A stretch of DNA of 64,000 nucleotides from Nematostella vectensis (taxonomy: Eukaryota > Cnidaria > Anthozoa > Actiniaria > Edwardsiidae), in the NCBI RefSeq assembly GCF_932526225.1, contig NC_064038.1, positions 3,658,001 to 3,722,000 on the forward strand, read 5' to 3'. A program made the position numbers and the translations under genes. Positions 48,801 to 60,800 of this stretch are shown one piece after another. The notes under the pieces were generated by a model. It worked only from the letters and a program-made list of their open reading frames with translations. It was not told the DNA's origin and made no database searches. Numbering within the stretch: the first letter of the stretch is position 1; every line of letters starts with the position of its first letter.

Positions 48801-51800
48801 TCTCATGGTAAGAACGTACATCGCCTGGTACCGCCTCCTTCTCATGGTAAGAAGAACATCACCTGGTACCGCCTCCTTCTCATGGTAAGTACGTACATCG
48901 CCTGGTACCGCCTCCTTCCCAAGGTAAGTACGTACATCACCTGGTACCGCCTCCTTCTCATGGTAAGTACGTACATCGCCTGGTACCGCCTCATTCTCAT
49001 GGTAAGTACGTACATCGCCTGGTACTGCCTCCTTCTCATGGTAAGTACGTACATCGCCTGGTACCGCTTGCTTCCCTAGATAAGTACGTGTACATCACTT
49101 GGTACCGCCTCTTTTGGTAAGTAGGTACACCCCTTGTCACGCCTCCTTCTTTAGGTTACATGGGTATACCGCTGATACCGTCTTCTTGCCATGTTATGCT
49201 TGTCTTGCTACATCTATGTGGATTTGCTTTCATACTAGCTGATATGTCGTGTTTCTGTATCTATTGTTTGCTGTTATGCTAGTTGACAAGTGCAGGAAGT
49301 CTCAGCTCTTCTGCTGGGCTTGTAGACGCGTCCAACTTCCTTCAAACAAGAATCACAGCTGCGCATGCGCAATCCGGTACCGCTTACAACAAATTACAGC
49401 AGGTGCAGGATCACTACAAGCAACTGAAGTCAATAGAAGACGAAATGAGAAGGTAATAGAGTATCCAAGCAAAAACGTTTAAGTTCTAGCCACTTGAAAG
49501 TAGCTTCTAGGTCCTGAATTGTAAGTCCTCCTCGTTTGCTGCATTTTTGTAGACTTTTCGCCAGCGCCCACGAACATGGCTCAGCGGCGGCAGATGCAAT
49601 AGGTCGGTATGACGAGATAGAGAAAATCGTCAACACCTCAGTAACAAAGCTTGACTCGGCGAAGAACCTGGTGACTAGCCTTAATAGAGAGGTGAGAAGA
49701 ATAAGACCATTTTAATTTTAATTTAATTAGAAGTCACGTAATAAGTTATCCATGGTCATTGGCGGACCCAGGATTTTTCAAAGCGTGGTTCAATTTATTA
49801 AAACTATACTACACCAAAATCTTCCAAGCCATGAATTACCTGTTTCAAAGCACAAGAATAATTTTTGTTTATAAAAGGCGGTTCTATTTAACAAATGAAG
49901 CCAGCGCTGGATGCGTCACGGCTTATTACAATACTGTTAGTATCATAGTTACAATAATACTAATAAGATATTCGGATTCATCTATATATCTTATTGAAGT
50001 TATAAGTGAATATTATTTATTAAGCAGTTATAGCCAGCATTGATAAGGCAGATATTTGTTAGGTAAAGTTTTAAGTACTACTCGTTGGTGATAGCGAGAA
50101 GGTTGTTTCGTTTGACTTTTTTTATTTTCCTGTTCAGAATGTAAAGATAAGTAGAGAGAGGAGTTTCAAACACATGTTGAGTTGCACATTTAGGTTGTCG
50201 TTTGTTGAGCCGGTTTTACCTTTTGCATTTTCTTTGTTGGTAATAACATTTTTGGGACGCGATTTCTTCCTCTGACGACTTTTGTCTGTCCCTTACCTTT
50301 TTAGTCAACTTGTTTGAAATCTCGAATAATTTAATTGTTCACATTTTCTTCACATTTAGGTTAATTGTTCACATTTCTTGGAAGAGCGAATTGTAATCGT
50401 TAAATCGTTAATCGTTTCAGCTGCTGCAGTCTTCCGTGTCTGCTCTTCTGGCGAAAGCCCGCAATGAGTCTGATGCGATGAGGCTGTTCCACGAGTTCAC
50501 AAGCAGCAGAAATTGGACAGACGCCGGTAACAGTAAGTGATGTCACATGGTAGAATCATGCGCTCTTATTGGACAAGATGTGTCACATGACCATAATTCT
50601 GCACTCTTATTGGTCCAAGGCGAGAGAGACAATGATCTTGCTATCTTATTGGTCCAAGGCGCGAAATGTGAAATCATGATATTGGTATGTCATGTGTCAT
50701 GTCACATGACCAAGACATGTCATATGACTATATTCTTAAGTTCGCGAATATGCTTGAGCCCAATTTAACAAAAGCTTGTTTATCATAGGTATGGAAAGGG
50801 ATGTGTGACAATATGCAAAGCTTTTTGTGCTAACATTACTTGATTTTGTAGCCAGGGTCGTAGCAGGGGGTGGGGCACGTGCCCCAATATTTTTTTTTTT
50901 AAATAAGCAAATAACCAGAAGGGGCGTGGCTGTGCCCCCCATTATTTTCCTGATGTTTCTGTATTGTGCCTCTCTATTATTTTAAGGCATGCTACGGAAC
51001 TGGTAGCGTTGGCTTGGTTTCTAGAAGCAAACACCATTTCACATCGTCTTCTTTTCAAAGCCCATGAAGCAAATTAACATATTATTCTCATACATCAAAT
51101 CAACTACCTTCATTATTTTGACATATTTTCTACTTTGCTCCTAGCTGCTCTAAGCCAAGCGATCAAAAAGGCGAATGCGACTTTCCTTCTTCACGAACCA
51201 CAATGGTATGAGGCGTACAACAAGTTCCCAGACCTCCGCGTTGCAGCGGCCAGGTTACAAAGCGCTTCAGCTGAGGGTAGGGGAATGTCACCTCCCAGCA
51301 ATATCGTATTATCCATGAGCCGTATTCAATGCAAATGCAAATGGATCAAGTCGATTGTTTCATCTTCATTTGCAAGCATTTGCATTAATACGGCTCATGG
51401 ATAATAGGACGTTTGAACTTAGCCTTAGTATGTATATCAAGTCTGGTTTTATTGAATATAAAAATGTGTGTGTGTGTGGGTGGGGGGGGGGGGGGGGGGT
51501 GGGGGGGAGGGGGAGTAATGTTGCAAATTTTTGGGCGTCCGGTCCAGAGGGGGCCACGTTTTTTTGGGGCTTGGATTTGAGGGGGGGGCAACATTTTTGA
51601 GCCCAGGGTTTTGCAAATCCCCCCCCCCCCCCCAAGTAATTAATGACCGCTCCCTTAGTCTCTGACTCGCCTGATATCCTTTCTAGCTTTCGGTGTGTTA
51701 GAGCCTCTTACGCTTGCTCAGAGACAAGCATCGGTCGCAACAGATGCCGTGCATGACGTCACAGATGCGCTAGCGAGGGCGCAAGAGATTATCTCTACTC

Positions 51801-54800
51801 TGCAGTCACGTGTTCAGTTTGTGCACGAGGCGGCGACCAATCAGAGCAGAGTCATGGACAATGCATTTCAGCAAGGTAGAGGTCGGGTTTAAATAATATT
51901 TTGAGTTTCATATTCAGTCACTCTTTCATAACTATTTCACAGGAAACTTCTAAGTTTGAGGTCTGATACTTTAGAACTATTTGACAGAAAACTTCTAAGT
52001 TTGAGGTCTGATGCTTTAGAAATCGTATTTGGTTGAGTGTTGCAACTACTTGCTTGAATACGCCTATGGAAAGGAGCTTTGGGGGACTCCGTATCTTTCA
52101 GGCGCTTTTTTCAGTATCTATTCCACCGGATCTTATGAGGTTTTATCCATATATTTTGAGTATGAAAGGGGCTGTTATTTGTATTTGAAATAACCCAGAG
52201 CCAACTATTTTCAACGAGGTATTGGAGTTCTATTCCTCTTTCAGTTCGAAAGGCTTCTGAGTTGCTCAACAATTCCACAACCGCGCCCTCTGCCGTCATT
52301 CTTCAAGCTTTGACCGCGCAACAAGACACCGGACGACTTAACAACCGGACAAAAGAGAGATCGGACAGCCTAGAAGAGAGGATTAGAGGTCTACGCAGAC
52401 GCCTGGCAAACGCTCCTTTTGCTCTCAACTTTACTGGTAAATAAAAAAGAATATTTTTACATCTCATTATTGGCGGTTTCAACTCGCGTTGCTATCAGCA
52501 AAGTCAATAGATAGTTTTGGCAAGGGCAACGGCAGCAAACAATAAAAAAAAATCAAACGTATTAGCACAAGAGTGCGTTCTTTTTGGTACATTTTAGCCG
52601 TTATCCAACTTTGAATAAATCACAAGCTGGAAGCTATTTTCTTATTTAAGCGCTTTGTGTGAAGATACTTCTTTTAGTCGCGTCTTTTTAGTGAAAGCTG
52701 TTTTCCCTTCTAAAACTTTCTAATCTGAAAAAGACGGTAGCATGTTTTTTTTATAAAAGATTGTCATTTCTTTTCTCTCCCATCAGATAACACGGTGACT
52801 GTGTATGATGTGTCCAACCGCTCCTCTCCTCTCTCCCCGCGTACCGAGATTGTACTCGGCTTTAAGACAAACGCAACGGATGGACTTATGATGTACTCCA
52901 TTGGGAATTCGTCAGTTGCCGCACGGGTGCGTGTAAAGATGCGTGAGGTCCTATAAGATAAGTAGTATAGATTGTATAACAGACGAATGGCGTATAAAGA
53001 ATACACAAGTTGCAAGTAAATCAACCAGTTGGATAGATTGAGTCGACGAGTTGCTCGGAGTGAAGGGCCGTGTAGGGTTAAACGACAAGTATTACACTCT
53101 ATTAAATGTACTCCATTAAGGGAATCCTAAGTTACCGCACAGATGAAACTCGTGAGGCGTTAACCTGACGGAATGTATAGAAGGAATTTGGAGTTCAGTA
53201 GAGTGAATCGACGACCCATGTATAGAAGGAATTGGGAGTTCAGTAGAGTGAATCGACGACCCATGTATAGAAGGAATTGGGAGTTCAGTAGAGTGAATCG
53301 ACGACCCATGTATAGAAATTTGGAAGTTCAGTAGAGTGAATCGACGACCCATGTAGTGTGAATGAACGAGTTGCGTGAAAAAAGTGCCAATTGCATAGAA
53401 TGAATCAACGAGCTGCATAGAATGAATCGACGAGTTGCATAGAATGAATCGACAATTTGCAGAGAATCAATCAACGAGTTGCAGAGAATCAATCAACGAG
53501 TTGCATAGAAGGAATCGACGAGTTGCATAGAATCAATCAACGAGTTGCATAGAAGGAATCGACGAGTTGCATAAAAGGAATCGACGAGTTGCATAGAAGG
53601 AATCAACGAGTTGCATAGAATGAATCGACAATTTGCAGAGAATCAATCAACGAGTTGCATAGAAGGAATCGACGAGTTGCATAAAAGGAATCGACGAGTT
53701 GCATAGAAGGAATCAACGAGTTGCATAGAAGGAATCGACGAGTTGCATAAAAGGAATCGACGAGTTGCATAGAAGGAATCAACGAGTTGCATAGAAGGAA
53801 TCGACGTGTTGCATAAAAGGAATCGACGAGTTGCATAAAAGGAATCGACGAGTTGCATAGAAGGAATCGCCGAGTTGCATAGAAGGAATCGACGAGTTGC
53901 ATAGAAGGAATCGACGAGTTGCATAGAAGGAATCGACGAGTTGCATAGAAGGAATCGACGAGTTGCAAAGAAGGAATCGACGAGTTGCATAGAAGGAATC
54001 GACGAGTTGCATAAAAGGAATCGACGAGTTGCATAGAAGGAATCGACGAGTTGCATAAAAGGAATCAACGAGTTGCATAAAAGGAATCAACGAGTTGCAT
54101 AGAAGGAATCAACGAGTTGCATAGAAGGAATCGACGAGTTGCATAGAAGGAATCAACGAGTTGCATAGAAGGAATCGACGAGTTGCATAAAAGGAATCGA
54201 CGAGTTGCATAAAAGGAATCGACGAGTTGCACAGAATGAATCGACGACTTGCATAGAAGGAATCGACGACTTGCATAGAATGAAAGTGAATAGACAAGTT
54301 GCGTAGAATAAGTCAATAAGTTGTGTTAAATAAATCAAAGATTGGAAAAAAACATTGCGCCTGATTTGGCAGCCTATATACTGTTGTAAATCTAGAGTAA
54401 TTCAGTCTATGGCTGTGATTCTGAAAATATGTGTCCTCCTTTCACCCCTTTAGATCTTAGGCGAGTAGGAAAGTTGAATAGTGGAATTCTTCTGAACTAA
54501 CAAGTTTCTTGATCGAAGATTAGTATCATCAGTACTTAGCTATGTATTACCGCTGCTTCCTACATTTAACAAACTGAACCATTTCTTCCATACAGCAAAG
54601 TGGCATCGCTTTGTACCTGTCTGGCGGCAAACTCCGCGCTGAGTTTAATTCTGGAAGTGGACCTGTTCTGATGACAAACCCACTTCACGTCAGCACAGAC
54701 TCGTGGGTTTCAGCAACCTTCACAAGGTAGGCCAGCGGTACTTAACAAGGTAGGCCAGCGGTACTTCGCATGGTAGGCCAGCGGTACTTCGCAAAGTAGG

Positions 54801-57800
54801 CCAGCGGTATTTCGCAAGGTAGGCGAGCGGTAATTCGCAAGGTAGGCCAGCGGTAATTCGCAAGGTAAACCAGCGGTACTTTAGCTGCATAAATGTTCTA
54901 AGTTCAGTTAACCAGGAGCGGATCTAGTGGAGGGGAGAAAAAAGTACTAAATAGAGTCACCTCGTTTTTGAGGGTCCCACAGAAGCAATTTTGTGCAGAA
55001 AACGACGCGTCTGAAAACAAATATTTGGAGTTCGTTGCTGGATAAGCAGACATTGCGTGCTTATTTAAACCTTTTATTGTTATACATTAAAACGTTATAC
55101 ATACAGCGGGTACTCGATAAGCGATATGTCAAGCGACGAAAAAATTGCATCGTTATATCAAGATGATTTACTATATATTTTACTACCGAGCAGAATATTG
55201 TTATTTCGAGTATCGGTATTTCGAGCTCACACAGTACGCTTAAGTTTTTAGCTGTTTTACTTTTAGTCATTTTAACATTTTAGGCCTTCAGGTCTGATTC
55301 TTAGAAAGGTATTACCGCTTAAGCAACACATAACACCTAGCGAGTGTGTGGATAGTATCTCAAGTCCTTATTTTTCTTTCAGGTCTTCCACGAATGGCTT
55401 TTTAACAGTGACCACAGAAGGCGTCACCAAGACCATTTCCCATAATTCTCTCGGGGAGGAAAAAGTAACTTTCAATACTGTTACCGCTGGTGGCGCAATC
55501 TCCGAGGTACATGTTATCCGAAGCCACGTCACGTGTACATGACGTCACATCACGTGTACATGACGTCATACGAATGGAGTATATTTTTAGATTCACGCAC
55601 GTCGATCAGGTTTTTGGAAGTCATCGCAATTACAAAACAAAAGTATCTTCGTCTTATTACGTTTTAAGAGACTTTGTTAACGAGATTGCATTGAATATAA
55701 AAAAAAGTTGTTCTCTATGTCCTTTTAGTTTTCCACTACTTACTATACCCCTATATCTGTATATCTATATCTCCTTCTTAGACGGGACTGAATGCTGTAG
55801 TGAGAAACTTTACCGGGACAATCGACATATTATCAGTAAACCAACATAGCGTCAGTCTATTCAACACCATCACCACCACAGGGAGCCCGAACTACGCCCT
55901 CCCGAGACCTGAAAACCGCTACTTTCCTAGCGGAGGACAAGCGGCAAGTTTCTCTGGCGCGGGATACCTGTTGCAGGCATTTGACCGCGTAAACACGTTG
56001 GAATACTGGGGCCTACAGCTAGATGTTCGTAGTCACGATGCGCATGGGCTCATTGCGCAGGTCATGGCGGCTGATGTAGTGCTGTATAATGTGTTTCTGG
56101 ATGGAGGTACGGTGGGGTTTGAAGCCGTGGGGGCGAGTCCTGATAGCAAGGTGACAGTAAGGACTGACAGGTAAGGACAAGTGATGTAAGCATAATAACC
56201 ACACGTATAGACTTGATCACTATTGTTAAAGGACCACTGAGAATACTGGCCCCGTGGTATAACAGACCAACACACATAGGACCACTGAGAACGTTGACCC
56301 TGTGGTACTATTCTCAGTGACAGTGCTTACTGACCAACACACATAGAACCACTGAGAATCATGGCCTCTTGGTACCATACGCAGTGACAGTACTTACAGA
56401 TTAAAACACATAGGACCACTGAGGACACTGGGCTGTGGTACTGTACCATTCTCATTAACAGTACTTACAGATTAAAACACATAGAACCACTGAGGACGCT
56501 GGCCCTGTGGTACCATCCTCAGTGACAGTACTTACAGATTAAAACACATAGAATCACTAAGGACGCTAGCCCTGTGGTACCATTCACAGTGACAGTACTT
56601 ACAGACTAACACACATAGAACCACTGAGGACGCTGACCCTGTGGTACCATCCTCAGTGACATTACTTACAGACTAGCACACATAGAACCACTGAGGACGC
56701 TGGCCATGTGGTACTGTACCATTCTCATTAACAGTACTTACAGATTAAAACACATAGAACCACTTAGGACGGTGGCCTTATGGTACCATCCTCAGTGACA
56801 GTACTTACAGATTAAAACACATAGAACCACTTAGGACGGTGGCCTTATGGTACCATCCTCAGTGACAGTACTTACAGATTAAAACACATAGAACCACTGA
56901 GGACACTGGCCCTGTGGTACTGTACCATTCTCATTAACAGTACTTACAGATTAAAACACATAGAACCACTGAGGACGCTGGCCCTGTGGTACCATCCTCA
57001 GTGACAGTACTTACAGTTCAACACACATAGAACCACTGAGGACGGTGGCCATGTGGTACAATCCTCAGTGACAGTACTTACATCAACACACATAGATCCA
57101 CTGAGGACGGTGGCCCTGTGGTACCATCCTCAGTGACAGAACTTACAGATTAAAACACATAGGACCACTGAGGACGCTGGCCCCGTGGTACCAGGAGGTT
57201 CTGGTCACAATTGAATCATAGAACTATAGATTGTGCTTACAGTCTTACACACAAATCACAGAGGATGCTGATCCGTGGTATCGTCTTTGTTAGTAACAGT
57301 ACTCACATACCATTGTAGCGTTAAACCGTTGAATCACATTCTACAATTGTAGCGTTGAACCGTTGAATCACATTCTACAATTGTAGCGTTGAACCGTTGA
57401 ATAACATTCTACAATTGTAGCGTTGAACCGTTGAATAACATTCTACAATTGTAGCGTTGAACCGTTGAATCACATTCTACAATTGTAGCGTTGAACCGTT
57501 GAATCACATTCTACAATTGTAGCGTTGAACCGTTCTTCAAATGTGTTGTTTAATTTAGTTCCAGCTTCAATAGTGGTTATTGGCTGCGGTTCAAGGCCGA
57601 GGTTTTTGCGTCCAAAGTGCGTATAGTGGTAACCGATACTGCGACGAACCAATCCAGCGACCGCTCAGTCGCTCTACCCTCAGGCTGGGCAAAACGACAA
57701 GCTACCCATATCTCGTTCGGTGGGCCTGCACCTAAACCGTACGTTTACCCACAAAAAGTATATTTTTACCTCTATAGCTTATTGCAGAACGAAAACAACC

Positions 57801-60800
57801 GATAGTTCAAACGGAAACCAATCAGATAGCACAATGCTAAGAGCAACCAGGTTGTTACAGTATAATATAGATTTGGTAAATGAAGAAAATGTTCTGAAGT
57901 AAATTGATTTTTCTTCTGGACAACTACCTTATGCCAAGTGAACTAACCGACTCATATGGACTCGTCTCTCGTTTCGTTTCGCAGCGATGCCTCTCCAAGT
58001 CACAGAGAGTTTCTCGCTGGAGATTTGCGTGACGCCAGGGTGTTCCAGCATAACGAGACATTCTCCTCCCGGTGGACATTCACAAGCCCTGATGTCCTCA
58101 AGGCGAAAGGCGTGTTCTTTACTGGCATTCCTTTAGGACCGGTAAGTCAAGCCCTATGTAAGCGGCAACATCACCAGTTTACTTCCGGTCGATCACGTAA
58201 CATCATCTCCGATGATTTTTAACGGAAAACTCGAAAAATATGTTAAAATTGTAAAAGCAGTGTCTTTGAGAATGTGACTGATAACTTAGAGCGGATGGCC
58301 TATTAAATAGCGCGGATTCTGAAAAAAAATATTGTTTCTCTTGTCGGTTGAGGTTTCCGTCGGCCCGATGGAAAGTACACTGGTGACAATGCCGCTTTAA
58401 GCAGGTCAAGGTTTAAAGAAAATGCGTGGATCGTTCATCCAATGGGACGTTGAACGTTGCTTCTTTCCCATATAAGAGAGCCTTACAGTGACGTTCTTGA
58501 TGCGCTAACGCTAGATTTCCATTAATAACTAACAAAAGTTATATTCTTTAATTCCAGACTGAGGGAGGAGCTACGCGTTTCTATGGTTACATTCCATCGT
58601 TAGGCACGTGCTCTCATACAAGCGTGTCACCGGCCATCCCGTCTGGGTCAAGCCACGCTGTTCTGTCTTCGCTCAGCTTTACTTTCAAGTCACGTGAGGC
58701 GAGCGGAATTTTACTTTACAGTGATGTGCAGGTAAGTAATGATTTTTCTCATCGAAATAATTAATAGGTACCTTATATATGGAGATCATCATCATCATCG
58801 TTATCATCGTTGTCATCATCATCATCATTTCTGTCTGCATTTCCTTCACATCTCCCATTTTTTGTAACATTATCATAATCATTTTTTTCAGCATCATCAT
58901 TGTAATTATCCTTATTATCTTCATCATCACCATCGTCATTATCATCTTTCCTGTCTGCAATTAGTCTTCCCATCTCCCGTTTTTTTGCAATACTCTTAAC
59001 ATGCCTTGATGATAAGATGTCGTCCATTAACCCCAGGTCGGCGAACACCGTGAAGTGTTCTACATGGCATTGATGCACGGCCAGCTGTTAGTGGTTACCA
59101 TCGATACCTCCATCTCTAACAAATCCGAGCCTTTTGTGACGAGTAACATGACTCTGATTGATAACATTTGGAGAGATATACATCTAAACAGCACTGAAGA
59201 TGGGTAAGTCACGTGAGCTAACAAAAAGCACTGAAGATGGGTAAGTCACGTGACCTAACAAAAAGCACTGAAGATGGGTAAGTCACGTGACCTAACACAA
59301 AGCACTGAATGTGGTTAAGTCACGTGACCCAACAAAAAGCTCTAAAGTCACATGACCTAACAGCATGCACTGAAAATGGGTAAGTCACGTGACATAACAA
59401 TAAACACTGAGGATATTTAAGCTACGTGACTTGTGATGGGAGCATTCGTGATTTGCTTGTGTTACTTGCTCTTATCGGTCCATGCATGTTTTTGTTGGGG
59501 CTGACTGTCGTCAATTATTTAGGTTCTTCACATGGGTTTTGGAATAGTTGTTGCCCAGTTGGAAAAAAAGCTTAGTTGAGACAAGACTCTCTATAAAATA
59601 TGGGATCATTATGCTTAAAAATATTTTGCCTAGTTTACAAAACGTTGGCCACTTAGAATGCAAAAATAAGAGGTTTGATTGACACAAACGTTATAACAAG
59701 AAGAATTCTGTCGTGTTCTGATCACTAAGGATTGCTTTGCCAATCTGATTAACTAAAGACAATCATGTCAATTAGATAGCACGGTTCTTTGATCCTTATT
59801 GGCTTGCTTCTGCACAATAGTCAATGGCCACGGTAGCGCGCGTCGTACTGTTAAACTGTCAAGGTGGTCACGGTAGCGCGCGTCGTACGTGTCAAGGTGG
59901 TCACGGTAGCGCGCGTCGTACTGTAAATACAGAATAGCGACAAAGAAAATCACAATTAATATCTAAATTTTTATCGTCATTTCTAAATCAAATGTTTTGT
60001 TTATTTCAGTTATTCACTGTTTGTGGACGGAAACCTTGTTCACGCTGGCTGGTTCAGCAGCACACGTCACTTATTACACCTTGGAGGTTCTGTGTATATT
60101 GGAGGCGTTCCCGATAACGTCACACTTAGCCCAGGACTACCGATCACGTGGTGCTTTAAAGGGGACATGAAAAACTTGATTCTGAACACACGGTGAGGGA
60201 TACCTCGTCTTATTAAGGTCGCATCTATCAGTTTTTCATATCAGTTACAGTCTTTTATCGAACGTCCTTTTAACGAAAACACTCCAGATCGAAAAATGCG
60301 TTCATTTTATTAAGTTGTCCGCCTTAATAAAGTTGTTACTTAAAGAGTTTAACTGGAAAAATTGATATTAAAACCTTATTATGTGTAAGTTCTTTAGAGG
60401 TTCCACTATATGTATATTGTATATGAGGTTCCACTATATGTAAATTGTATATGAGGTTCCACTATATTTATTTTGCTTTGTCCATTTTTTTCAATATGGT
60501 TGCTACCTCATACACTATGCCTAAACAAAAAACTGTTTCGATCAACTGCAGCTGTAGTTCACTGTTGCCATGGAGCACTGATTACCCGCTTAACACGTAA
60601 ATTAATCAAATATTTCTAGATCCTATGAGCTGTTATCGGACAAGTCCATCGGTGTGTCCAATGCAGGGGTACATCCAGCAAAGCCACGGCCCCCACCCAC
60701 CCCCGCCCCACAGACCTGTGGTGCACCATCACCTCCCTTGATTCCAGTCGCTGGCGCTGAAAATGGGTTTACTCCGGGAATAGGATCCGGGGGGCAGAGC

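Noticed and set aside
48385-49054. Minus-strand open frames with [13 protein letters not shown] repeats
   Set aside because: Antisense reading of the 39-bp array behind the C2 exon.
49296-49482. Alternative frame for exon 30 starting at the CAG acceptor ([13 protein letters not shown])
   Set aside because: Joined in phase 0 to the C2 exon this acceptor gives a stop after nine codons; the TAG acceptor 13 bases upstream gives a coiled coil and keeps the phase.
53395-54325. CRISPR-like look of regular short repeats
   Set aside because: The units are head to tail without unique spacers, in a eukaryotic intron; it is a minisatellite.
53603-54338. Several overlapping minus-strand open frames rich in [16 protein letters not shown]
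   Set aside because: They are the 22-bp minisatellite read in three cycling frames, antisense to a laminin intron.
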